Positions 8,812-16,215 of a DNA stretch of 64,000 nt are shown in pieces. The notes under the pieces are model-generated. The model was not told the DNA's origin. It was given only the letters and a program-made list of their open reading frames with translations, and ran no database searches. This DNA comes from Streptomyces macrolidinus (lineage in GTDB: Bacteria > Actinomycetota > Actinomycetes > Streptomycetales > Streptomycetaceae). A program made the translations under genes and the position numbers. Every line of letters starts with the position of its first letter. Position 1 is the first letter of the stretch. The stretch is taken from positions 79,891 to 143,890 of the forward strand of contig NZ_JAMWMR010000019.1 of the NCBI RefSeq assembly GCF_023887685.1. Direction: 5' to 3'.

Positions 8812-10308
8812 ATGGGCTCGGAGCACATTCGCCGTTGGGAGTCGGGTGCCCTCGCGCACGCGGTGACGGACCCCTTCGGCCAGGGGCCGGTTCCTTGGCT
8901 GCGGGGCAGTGAGACGTACTTCGACGACACGGGCCATGTGGTCCCCTGGTACGTGGATCCGGCCCCGCCCCCCCTCCCGTCCCAGGCCAACGGGGCGCGC
9001 ATCCCGGCCCCGCGCACGAGCAGCCCTCGCTCGGCCGACGACGTCCACCGCCAGATCAAGGGCTTCACGTCCGCGGGCGCGGTGGCCCCCGGCGAGGCCA
9101 TCGACTTCCACATCACGGTCGACCCGCCGCAGGAGTTCAGCGTCGACGTCTACCGGATCGGGCACTACGGCGGCGACGGCGCCTTCAAGATCACCACCAG
9201 CCCCCGTCTCCCCGGCATCGTCCAGCCGGCCCCGCTCACCGCCGACCGCACGGTCTCCTGCCACCACTGGTGGCTCTCCTGGCGGCTGCCGATCCCGTCG
9301 TACTGGAGCGTCGGCGCGTATGTCGCCGTCCTCACCACCGCCGACGGCTACCGCTCCCATGTCCCCTTCACGGTCCGCGACACCCGCCCGGCCGACCTGC
9401 TCCTGCTGCTTCCCGACGTCACCTGGCAGGCGTACAACCTCTACCCGGAGGACGGCCACACGGGCGCCAGCCTCTATCACGCCTGGGACGCCGACGGCCG
9501 GTTGCTAGGCGAGGCCGAGGCCGCGACCACGGTCTCCTTCGACCGCCCCTACGCCGGAGCGGGCCTGCCCCTCCACGTCGGCCACGCCTACGACTTCATC
9601 CGCTGGGCCGAGCGGTACGGCTACGACCTCGCCTACGCCGACGCCCGCGATCTGCACGCGGGCCGGGTCGACCCCACCCGCTACCGGGGCCTGGTCTTCC
9701 CGGGCCACGACGAGTACTGGTCCACACCGATGCGCCGCACCGTGGACCTCGCCCGCGAACACGGCACCTCGCTCGTCTTCCTCTCCGCCAACACCATGTA
9801 CTGGCAGGTCGAGTTGGGCCCCTCCCCATCGGGCGTCCCCGACCGCCTCCTCACCTGCCGCAAGCGCCGCGGCCCCGGAAAGCCCGCGCTGTGGCGGGAG
9901 ATCGACCGTCCCGAGCAGGAGACGATCGGCATCCAGTACGCGGGCCGGGTGCCCGAACCCCACCCCCTCGTCGTCCGCAACGCCGACCACTGGCTGTGGG
10001 AGTCGACCGGCGCTCATGAGCGCGACGAGCTGCCGGGAATGGTCGCCGGGGAGGCCGACCGCTACTTCCCGCGCGCCCGGCTGCCCGAGCATCTGAACCG
10101 CATCCTGCTCTCCCACTCCCCGTACCGGGACAGCGAGGGCGCCCTGCGCCACCAGGAGACCTCCCTGTACCGGGCCCCCTCCGGCGCGCTGGTCTTCGCC
10201 TCCGGAACGTTCGCCTGGTCCCCCGCGCTGGACCGCCCCGGCCATGTGGACTCCCGCATCCAGCAGGCCACCGCGAACCTCCTGGACCGCATCTGCAAAC
10301 GGGACTGA
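8812..10308 (+). CDS. N,N-dimethylformamidase large-subunit-like protein
   Basis: This 498-aa protein resembles the C-terminal domain of the N,N-dimethylformamidase beta subunit. It has an N-terminal beta-rich part (VDPPQEFSVDVYRIGHYGGDGA, about 103-124) and a catalytic-like part with LLLLPDVTWQAYNLYP, FDRPY, HAYDFIRWAERYGYD and FPGHDEYWS. The last motif contains His/Asp/Glu residues that could bind metal. Known DMF hydrolases pair this chain with a small alpha subunit. No such gene is adjacent, and the large N-terminal region of bona fide DmfA2 is missing, so the substrate is unknown. There is no signal peptide. ATG 8812 is preceded by a purine-rich GGGACGAGGGAGGGG. It sits between the M48-like gene and purC. 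Confidence 0.78.
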   Translation: MGSEHIRRWESGALAHAVTDPFGQGPVPWLRGSETYFDDTGHVVPWYVDPAPPPLPSQANGARIPAPRTSSPRSADDVHRQIKGFTSAGAVAPGEAIDFHITVDPPQEFSVDVYRIGHYGGDGAFKITTSPRLPGIVQPAPLTADRTVSCHHWWLSWRLPIPSYWSVGAYVAVLTTADGYRSHVPFTVRDTRPADLLLLLPDVTWQAYNLYPEDGHTGASLYHAWDADGRLLGEAEAATTVSFDRPYAGAGLPLHVGHAYDFIRWAERYGYDLAYADARDLHAGRVDPTRYRGLVFPGHDEYWSTPMRRTVDLAREHGTSLVFLSANTMYWQVELGPSPSGVPDRLLTCRKRRGPGKPALWREIDRPEQETIGIQYAGRVPEPHPLVVRNADHWLWESTGAHERDELPGMVAGEADRYFPRARLPEHLNRILLSHSPYRDSEGALRHQETSLYRAPSGALVFASGTFAWSPALDRPGHVDSRIQQATANLLDRICKRD

Positions 10309-10393
10309 CACGTTCCGGACGGGCCCCGTGGTCCGGCTCGCCGCCCGCATACGGGAGAATCGAGCCAGTTGGAGAGAACCACGGGGAGGAACC

Positions 10394-11293
10394 GTGTCCG
10401 GATTCGTGGAAAAGCCCGAGCCTGTACAGGTGCCGGGTCTGGTGCATCTGCACACCGGGAAGGTGCGCGAGCTGTACCAGAACGAGGCGGGCGACCTCGT
10501 GATGGTCGCCAGCGACCGTACGTCCGCATTCGACTGGGTGCTGCCGACCGAGATCCCGGACAAGGGCCGGATCCTCACCCGGCTCTCGCTCTGGTGGTTC
10601 GATCAGCTCGCCGATCTGCTGCCGAGCCATGTCCTGAGCACGGAACTGCCGCCCGGCGCGCCCGCCGACTGGGCCGGGCGCACGCTGATCTGCAAGTCAC
10701 TGCGGATGGTTCCGGTGGAGTGCGTGGCCCGCGGCTACCTCACCGGCTCGGGGCTCGTCGAGTACAAGCAGTCCCGTACCGTCTGCGGCCTCGCCCTCCC
10801 CGAGGGCCTGGTCGACGGCTCGGAGCTGCCCGCCCCGATCTTCACCCCCGCGACCAAGGCCGCGGTCGGCGAGCACGACGAGAACGTCTCCTACGAGGAG
10901 GTCGCCCGCCAGGTCGGCTCGGAGACCGCCGCCGAGCTGCGGCAGGCGACCCTCGCGGTCTACGGTCGCGCCCGCGACATCGCCCGTGACCGAGGGATCA
11001 TCCTCGCGGACACCAAGCTGGAGTTCGGCTACGACGGCGACACCCTCGTCCTCGCCGACGAGGTGCTCACCCCGGACTCCTCCCGCTTCTGGCCGGCGGA
11101 CCAGTGGGAGCCGGGCCGCGCCCAGCCGTCGTTCGACAAGCAGTTCGTACGGGACTGGCTCACGTCCCCGGCCTCCGGCTGGGACCGCTCGAGCGAACAG
11201 CCGCCGCCCCCGCTGCCGCAGGAGGTCGTGGCGGAGACACGCGCGAAGTACGTGGAGGCGTACGAGCGTCTGACGGGCCTCACCTGGTCCTAG
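10394..11293 (+). CDS. purC: SAICAR synthase (phosphoribosylaminoimidazole-succinocarboxamide synthase)
   Basis: PurC condenses CAIR with aspartate in IMP synthesis. The 299-aa product has the family's features: HTGKVRELYQ near the N-terminus (ATP loop), FDWVLPTEIPDKGRILT at about 44-60, VECVARGYLTGSG near 105 and DTKLEFGYD near 210. GTG 10394 is chosen because GGGGAGGA sits 4 bases upstream; the longer frame to 10244 overlaps the preceding gene. A perfect 16-bp hairpin terminates it. It stands apart from the other pur genes. Confidence 0.97.
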   Translation: MSGFVEKPEPVQVPGLVHLHTGKVRELYQNEAGDLVMVASDRTSAFDWVLPTEIPDKGRILTRLSLWWFDQLADLLPSHVLSTELPPGAPADWAGRTLICKSLRMVPVECVARGYLTGSGLVEYKQSRTVCGLALPEGLVDGSELPAPIFTPATKAAVGEHDENVSYEEVARQVGSETAAELRQATLAVYGRARDIARDRGIILADTKLEFGYDGDTLVLADEVLTPDSSRFWPADQWEPGRAQPSFDKQFVRDWLTSPASGWDRSSEQPPPPLPQEVVAETRAKYVEAYERLTGLTWS

Positions 11294-11313
11294 TACCGCC
11301 CAGTACGGGAAAC

Positions 11314-11350
11314 ACCGAAGGCCCCGGTCGTCATGACCGGGGCCTTCGGT
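11314..11350. terminator. bidirectional terminator between purC and tRNA-Gly
   Basis: ACCGAAGGCCCCGGTC (11314-11329) and GACCGGGGCCTTCGGT (11335-11350) form a perfect 16-bp stem with a 5-base loop. It serves the converging purC (+) and tRNA-Gly (-) transcripts. Confidence 0.9.
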
Positions 11351-11353
11351 GAC

Positions 11354-11429
11354 TGGAGCGGACGACGAGGCTCGAACTCGCGACCTCAACCTTGGCAAGG
11401 TTGCGCTCTACCAACTGAGCTACGTCCGC
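11354..11429 (-). tRNA. tRNA-Gly (GCC anticodon), CCA encoded
   Basis: The minus strand gives a complete cloverleaf: acceptor GCGGACG/CGTCCGC, D-arm GCTCAGTTGGTAGAGC, anticodon loop TTGCCAA (GCC) and T-loop TTCGAGC. CCA is encoded at 11354-11356. It is identical to the copy at 11911-11986. Confidence 0.97.
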
Positions 11430-11450
11430 ACTGCGCACTGCGCGAGAGCA

Positions 11451-11456
11451 ACTATA
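11451..11456 (-). promoter_or_regulatory. -10 element of the tRNA-Gly promoter
   Basis: On the minus strand GGGTATAGTTG places a strong TATAGT hexamer about 21 bases before the mature tRNA 5' end. No clear -35 match is visible. Confidence 0.6.
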
Positions 11457-11875
11457 CCCAACCTCACTCGTGCGCGAGACGCACCGCCGCCCATCGCTGT
11501 CCGCACCCGGTCGGGTCCTGGCGGCTCTCAGCGCAGCGCGGCTCGCGCGGCGATCTCCGCGCCGGGCACCTCGCTGATGTCCGTGCTCCGGCACCTCGGC
11601 CTCGCATGCGATCAGCTCCGAACGCCGACCGGGGGCGCGTCGGCGACCAACTCCGGTTCCACGCAACGGGGTCCAGTGGGCACGGCGCGGACGACCCCAT
11701 CGCGCCGTTCGCCGCTGACGGCCTGCGCAGCGAACTCGCGCGCCCCGTCGCGAGGCTCGTTCCGCAGGAGCGGATTGCCTGTGACCAGTGACGATCAGCC
11801 CCGGGCTCCGGGGAGTTCGGCGCACGCGGATGTGGCAACCCTCACAGGACCCGACCGACTCGCGAGGGAAACGAA
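11457..11875. other. 420-base gap between the two tRNA-Gly(GCC) genes
   Basis: No ORF here has a start with a ribosome-binding site or a recognisable product. Open frames exist on both strands but show no clear coding bias. I see no tRNA or repeat in it. Confidence 0.4.
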
Positions 11876-11906
11876 AGAGACCCCGGTCCACTGGACCAGG
11901 GTCTCT
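11876..11906 (-). terminator. terminator of the second tRNA-Gly
   Basis: AGAGACCC plus GGTCC (11876-11889) pair with GGACC plus GGGTCTCT (11893-11906), with one bulge on each side. On the minus strand it is followed by TTCGTTTCC, a weak U-rich tail. It lies just after the tRNA 3' end. Confidence 0.75.
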
Positions 11907-11910
11907 CTTC

Positions 11911-11986
11911 TGGAGCGGACGACGAGGCTCGAACTCGCGACCTCAACCTTGGCAAGGTTGCGCTCTACCAACTGAGCTACGTCCGC
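11911..11986 (-). tRNA. tRNA-Gly (GCC anticodon), second copy, CCA encoded
   Basis: Identical in sequence to 11354-11429, including the encoded CCA (11911-11913). Anticodon loop is TTGCCAA. Confidence 0.97.
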
Positions 11987-12067
11987 ATATGCTCCCGACC
12001 GGCTCTCACCGATCGGTGCGAGCACCAGCCTACCTGATCCACAAGGATGGTCGGACCGATGCCGTAG

Positions 12068-12139
12068 AGCGGGTGACAGGAATTGCACACTGCGCCTCCC
12101 CCTTGGAAAGGGGGTGTTCTACTACTGAACTACACCCGC
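12068..12139 (-). tRNA. tRNA-Gly (TCC anticodon), CCA not encoded
   Basis: The minus strand reads GCGGGTGTAGTTCAGTAGTA, with anticodon stem CCCCC/GGGGG, loop TTTCCAA (TCC), T-loop TTCCTGT-type arm and acceptor CACCCGC. The bases after the discriminator are CTA, so CCA must be added enzymatically. It reads GGA glycine codons. Confidence 0.95.
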
Positions 12140-12188
12140 GCGTCCTCGGGGTTCCGGCCTTTCGGCCTTGCCCCTCGGCGTGCTCCAG

Positions 12189-12219
12189 ACTCTAGCTGAT
12201 CACCAGGGGGAGAACGCAA
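12189..12219 (-). promoter_or_regulatory. promoter of tRNA-Gly(TCC)
   Basis: On the minus strand TTGCGT (12214-12219) and TAGAGT (12189-12194) are separated by 19 bases, upstream of the tRNA with a ~50-base leader. Confidence 0.55.
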
Positions 12220-12287
12220 GTCGGCTGCCGGCAGGGGCCGATGGGGGTGTGAGCGGCTGCCGGGCGCCGAGCGGCGGGGTGCGCGCC

Positions 12288-12331
12288 GGCGGGCTCCGGG
12301 CGGACCCGGTCAGGTCCGCCCGGAGCCCGCC
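12288..12331 (-). terminator. terminator of lsrL
   Basis: A perfect 19-bp GC-rich stem is formed by 12288-12306 with 12313-12331 around a 6-base loop. It begins only 8 bases after the lsrL stop codon. Confidence 0.88.
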
Positions 12332-12339
12332 CGGACACC

Positions 12340-12657
12340 TCAGTGCGCCTGCGCGAACGCCTCGTACACCTTCTTGGGGATGCGGCCCCTTGGCGGTACG
12401 TCCATGTTGTGCGAGCGCGCCCAGGCGCGGACCGCGGCCGGGTCGGGCGTCAACGCCGTGTGCGTGTACGACTTCCCGGACTTCGCCTTCTTGCGCCCGG
12501 CCTCGACGTACGGCGCCAGCACCTTGCGCAGCTTCTTTGCATTGGCTCGATTGAGGTCGATCTCGTACGACTTGCCGTCCAGACCGAAGGCGATGGTCTC
12601 CGCCGCTTCCGAGCCGTCGATGTCGTCAAAGAGAGTGACTACGACACGCTGCGCCAC
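12340..12657 (-). CDS. lsrL: Lsr2-family nucleoid-associated protein (LsrL-type paralogue)
   Basis: Lsr2 proteins are H-NS-like xenogeneic silencers of actinobacteria that bridge AT-rich DNA. The 105-aa product has the N-terminal oligomerisation part (MAQRVVVTLFDDIDGSEA, ETIAFGLDGKSYEIDL), a central ALAPYVEAGRKK-type linker and the C-terminal DNA-binding part RAWARSHNMDVPPRGRIPKKV, with the RGR minor-groove hook near residue 94. GTG 12657 is chosen from the family N-terminus. Streptomyces carry two paralogues; the location next to purS is where I remember the second one (LsrL) in S. coelicolor, so the symbol rests on position. The upstream region is unusually AT-rich for this window. Confidence 0.9.
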   Translation of the reverse strand: MAQRVVVTLFDDIDGSEAAETIAFGLDGKSYEIDLNRANAKKLRKVLAPYVEAGRKKAKSGKSYTHTALTPDPAAVRAWARSHNMDVPPRGRIPKKVYEAFAQAH

Positions 12658-12933
12658 GAATATCGGTCCCTTCGTGCGACACCTCCGCGGCCACCCTTCC
12701 CGACGTGCACAGACGTCGGAAGATGACGGAGAGATGTCGACTGTCCGGCAGTAATTGAGCGAAGTATCGGCTATTGCCATTTCCTTTGTACAGTGCCTGG
12801 CATTGCACTGTGAAGACCGACGGAATGCCTCCGCGTGTCCGAGGGGCAATGCTCTCCCCGGCTTCTGCGGATTTTCCAATGATTTTCCTTGCGATCTCCG
12901 CAGGTGGTCGCCACTGTGTCGTGACGGCGGTCA
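12658..12933. other. divergent intergenic region lsrL-purS
   Basis: This stretch is noticeably AT-richer than its surroundings, with runs such as GGATTTTCCAATGATTTTCC near 12871-12890. That composition fits autoregulation by an AT-preferring Lsr2 protein. No gene is visible. Confidence 0.45.
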
Positions 12934-12982
12934 CGTAGGAAGCTACGAATCTACGCGAGTAGAAATTTTGTGCGGGTAGTCT
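12934..12982 (+). promoter_or_regulatory. purSQL promoter region with CGTAG/CTACG repeats
   Basis: CGTAG (12934-12938), CTACG (12943-12947), CTACG (12951-12955) and GTAG (12959-12962) form overlapping inverted repeats. A -10-like TAGTCT lies at 12977-12982, about 38 bases before purS. The repeats are in the right place for an operator. No purine regulator is known to me for this motif. Confidence 0.45.
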
Positions 12983-13019
12983 GAAGGGACCTGCTCAGCA
13001 CCACACACCGGGAGTGCCA

Positions 13020-13283
13020 GTGGCACGCGTCGTAGTCGACGTCATGCTCAAGCCGGAGATTCTCGACCCGCAGGGCCAGGCGGTGCAGCGCGCGCTGCCG
13101 CGGCTCGGATTCGAGGGTATCTCCGACGTACGTCAGGGAAAGCGATTCGAACTCCAGGTGGACGGGCCGGTCGATGACGCCGCGCTCGCCCGTATCCACG
13201 ATCTGGCGGAGTCCTTCCTCGCCAACACCGTGATCGAGGACTTCACCGTCAAGGTGGAGGAAGTGGCGGAGGCTGCGAAGTGA
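13020..13283 (+). CDS. purS: FGAM synthase subunit PurS
   Basis: PurS is the small dimeric subunit that lets PurQ channel ammonia to PurL. The 87-aa product (ARVVVDVMLKPEILDPQGQAV, then GFEGISDVRQGK) matches the family in length and sequence. GTG 13020 has GGAG five bases upstream; an in-frame GTG at 13014 would bury that site. Its stop overlaps the purQ start (GTGA), indicating translational coupling in a purSQL operon. Confidence 0.96.
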   Translation: MARVVVDVMLKPEILDPQGQAVQRALPRLGFEGISDVRQGKRFELQVDGPVDDAALARIHDLAESFLANTVIEDFTVKVEEVAEAAK

Positions 13284-13960
13284 CCGCTCGTATCGGCGTC
13301 GTCACTTTCCCCGGCAGCCTCGACGACCGGGACACTCAGCGCGCGATCCGCCTCGCGGGCGCCGAACCGGTCGCTCTCTGGCACAAGGACAAGGACCTGC
13401 GCCAGGTCGACGCCGTCGTCCTGCCGGGCGGCTTCTCCTACGGCGACTATCTGCGCGCGGGCGCCATCTCCCGCTTCTCGCCGGTGATGGAGACCGTCAT
13501 CGAGCAGGCGAAGGCCGGCCTTCCGGTGCTCGGTATCTGCAACGGCTTCCAGGTCCTCACCGAGGCCCATCTCCTCCCGGGCGCGATGCTCGGCAACGAC
13601 CACCTCCACTTCATCTGCCGCGACCAGAAGCTGCGCGTGGAGAACGCGCGGACCGCCTGGACCAGCGACTACGAGGCGGGCCAGGAGATCCACATCCCGC
13701 TGAAGAACATGGACGGCCGGTACGTCGCCGACGCGTACACGCTCGACAAGCTGGAGGCCGAGGGGCGGGTGGTGTTCCGCTACCTCGACCTGAACCCCAA
13801 CGGCTCGCTGCGTGACATCGCGGGCATCACCAACGAGGCCGGGAACATCGTCGGCCTCATGCCGCACCCCGAGCACGCCGTCGAGCCGCTGATCGGTACG
13901 GGTCGTACCGACGGTCTGCCGTTCTTCACCTCGATTCTCAAGAAATTGGTTGGCGCATGA
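13280..13960 (+). CDS. purQ: FGAM synthase subunit PurQ (glutaminase)
   Basis: PurQ releases ammonia from glutamine for FGAM synthesis. The 226-aa class I glutamine amidotransferase has the nucleophile elbow LGICNGF with Cys87, GGFSYGDYLRAGA forming the oxyanion region, and His/Glu of MPHPEHAVEP near residue 195. It overlaps purS by 4 bases and purL by 4 bases. Confidence 0.97.
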   Translation: MTARIGVVTFPGSLDDRDTQRAIRLAGAEPVALWHKDKDLRQVDAVVLPGGFSYGDYLRAGAISRFSPVMETVIEQAKAGLPVLGICNGFQVLTEAHLLPGAMLGNDHLHFICRDQKLRVENARTAWTSDYEAGQEIHIPLKNMDGRYVADAYTLDKLEAEGRVVFRYLDLNPNGSLRDIAGITNEAGNIVGLMPHPEHAVEPLIGTGRTDGLPFFTSILKKLVGA

Positions 13961-16215
13961 GCCGGACGCCTCTGGACACGGTCGAGCATGCGGCCGAGAC
14001 CCCCGACGTCGAGCTGCCCTGGGCCGAACTCGGCCTGAAGAAGGACGAGTACGAGCGGATCGTCGAGATCCTGGGCCGCCGCCCGACCGGCGCCGAGCTC
14101 GCCATGTACTCGGTCATGTGGTCCGAGCACTGCTCGTACAAGTCCTCCAAGGTCCATCTGCGCCAGTTCGGCGAGAAGGCCCCCGAGTCCGACGCGCTGC
14201 TCGTGGGCATCGGCGAGAACGCCGGTGTCGTGGACGTCGGCCAGGGATACGCGGTCACGTTCAAGGTCGAGTCGCACAACCACCCCTCGTACGTCGAGCC
14301 CTACCAGGGCGCGGCCACGGGCGTCGGCGGCATCGTGCGCGACATCATCGCGATGGGCGCCCGGCCGGTCGCCGTCGTGGACCCCCTGCGCTTCGGCGCG
14401 GCCGACCACCCGGACACCAAGCGGGTGCTGCCCGGCGTCGTCGCCGGCATCGGCGGCTACGGCAACTGCCTCGGCCTGCCCAACATCGGCGGCGAGGTCG
14501 TCTTCGACGCCTGCTACCAGGGCAACCCGCTGGTCAACGCCGGTGCCATCGGCGTGATGCGGCACGAGGACATCCATCTCGCCAAGGCGTCCGGCGCGGG
14601 CAACAAGGTCATCCTGTACGGCGCCCGGACCGGCGGCGACGGCATCGGTGGCGCCTCGATCCTGGCCTCCGAGACCTTCGACGACGCGAAGCCCTCCAAG
14701 CGCCCCGCCGTTCAGGTCGGCGACCCCTTCCAGGAGAAGCTCCTCATCGAGTGCACCCTGGAGGCGTTCCGCGAGAAGCTGGTCGTCGGCATCCAGGACC
14801 TGGGCGCGGCCGGTCTGTCCTGCGCCACGTCCGAGCTGGCCTCCAACGGCTCCGGCGGCATGCGCGTGACCCTGGACGACGTACCGCTGCGCGACTCGAC
14901 GCTCTCCCCCGAGGAGATCCTCATGAGCGAGTCGCAGGAACGGATGTGCGCGGTCGTCGAACCGGCGAAGGTCGACCGGTTCCTGGAGATCTGCGCCAAG
15001 TGGGACGTCATCGCCACGGTCATCGGCGAGGTGACCGACGGCGACCGGCTCGAGATCTACTGGCACGGCGGGAAGATCGTCGACGTCGACCCGCGGACGG
15101 TCGCGCACGAGGGCCCGGTGTACGAGCGCCCGTACGCCCGTCCGCACTGGCAGGACGCGCTCCAGGCGGACGACGCGAACAAGCTGCCGCGCCCGGCCAC
15201 GGGTGCGGAGCTGAGGGAGCAGGTCCTCCGGCTCGTCGCCTCCCCCAACCAGGCCTCGAAGTCCTGGATCACCTCGCAGTACGACCACTTCGTGCAGGGC
15301 AACACGGTTCTCGCCCAGCCCGAGGACTCCGGGATGATCCGGATCGACGAGTCGTCCGGGCTCGGCGTCGCCATCGCGACCGACGGCAACGGCCGGTACG
15401 CGAAGCTCGACCCGTACACGGGCGCACAGCTCGCGCTCGCCGAGGCGTACCGCAATGTGGCGACCACCGGCGCCAAGCCGCTGGCCGTCTCCGACTGCCT
15501 GAACTTCGGCTCGCCCGAAGACCCGGCCGTGATGTGGCAGTTCGCGGAGGCCATCCGCGGACTCGCCGACGGCTGCCGGCAGTTGGGCACGCCGGTGACC
15601 GGTGGCAACGTCTCGCTGTACAACCAGACCGGTGAGGCGGCCATCCACCCGACCCCGGTGGTCGCGGTGCTGGGCGTCATCGACGACGTCGCCCGGCGCA
15701 CTCCGGTCGCCTTCCAGGAAGAGGGCCAGCTCCTCTATCTGCTCGGCGACACGCACGAGGAGTTCGGCGGCTCGGCCTGGTCGCAGGTCGTCCACGACCA
15801 CCTCGGCGGGCTGCCCCCGCGGGTCGACCTGGAGCGGGAGCGGTTGCTCGCCGAGATCCTGATCTCGGCGTCCCGCGACGGCATGATCGACTCCGCGCAC
15901 GACCTGTCGGACGGCGGTCTGGTCCAGGCGGTCGTGGAGTCGGCCCTGCTGGGCGGCAAGGGCGCGCGGCTGGTCGTCCCCGACGGCCTGGACGCGTTCA
16001 CCTTCCTGTTCTCCGAGTCGGCCGGCCGCGCGATCGTCGCCGTGCCGCGCTCCGAGGAGATCCGCTTCAACGACATGTGCGGTGCGCGGGGTCTGCCCGT
16101 CACCCGCGTCGGTGTCGTCGACGGCGACACGGTCGAGGTGCAGGGCGAGTTCGAGCTGTCCCTGGCGGAGCTGCGCACGGCCCACGAGGGGACCATTCCG
16201 GCGCTGCTGGCCTGA
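13957..16215 (+). CDS. purL: FGAM synthase large subunit PurL (small-type)
   Basis: PurL converts FGAR to FGAM with ATP. The 752-aa length is that of the three-component PurL. MYSVMWSEHCSYKSSK is near 50-65, ESHNHPSYVEPYQGAATGVGG near 105-125 (active His) and DLGAAGLSCATSE near 285. The AIRS-type second half contains PVTGGNVSLYNQT and HDLSDGGL. ATG/GTG overlap with purQ shows coupling. The last 116 bases are overlapped antisense by the open frame of the convergent MFS gene. Confidence 0.97.
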   Translation: MSRTPLDTVEHAAETPDVELPWAELGLKKDEYERIVEILGRRPTGAELAMYSVMWSEHCSYKSSKVHLRQFGEKAPESDALLVGIGENAGVVDVGQGYAVTFKVESHNHPSYVEPYQGAATGVGGIVRDIIAMGARPVAVVDPLRFGAADHPDTKRVLPGVVAGIGGYGNCLGLPNIGGEVVFDACYQGNPLVNAGAIGVMRHEDIHLAKASGAGNKVILYGARTGGDGIGGASILASETFDDAKPSKRPAVQVGDPFQEKLLIECTLEAFREKLVVGIQDLGAAGLSCATSELASNGSGGMRVTLDDVPLRDSTLSPEEILMSESQERMCAVVEPAKVDRFLEICAKWDVIATVIGEVTDGDRLEIYWHGGKIVDVDPRTVAHEGPVYERPYARPHWQDALQADDANKLPRPATGAELREQVLRLVASPNQASKSWITSQYDHFVQGNTVLAQPEDSGMIRIDESSGLGVAIATDGNGRYAKLDPYTGAQLALAEAYRNVATTGAKPLAVSDCLNFGSPEDPAVMWQFAEAIRGLADGCRQLGTPVTGGNVSLYNQTGEAAIHPTPVVAVLGVIDDVARRTPVAFQEEGQLLYLLGDTHEEFGGSAWSQVVHDHLGGLPPRVDLERERLLAEILISASRDGMIDSAHDLSDGGLVQAVVESALLGGKGARLVVPDGLDAFTFLFSESAGRAIVAVPRSEEIRFNDMCGARGLPVTRVGVVDGDTVEVQGEFELSLAELRTAHEGTIPALLA

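Noticed and set aside
11349..11975. ORF spanning the two tRNA-Gly genes
   Set aside because: It translates through two tRNA genes; the same RLEL/STLARL-type peptides are tRNA sequence read as protein.
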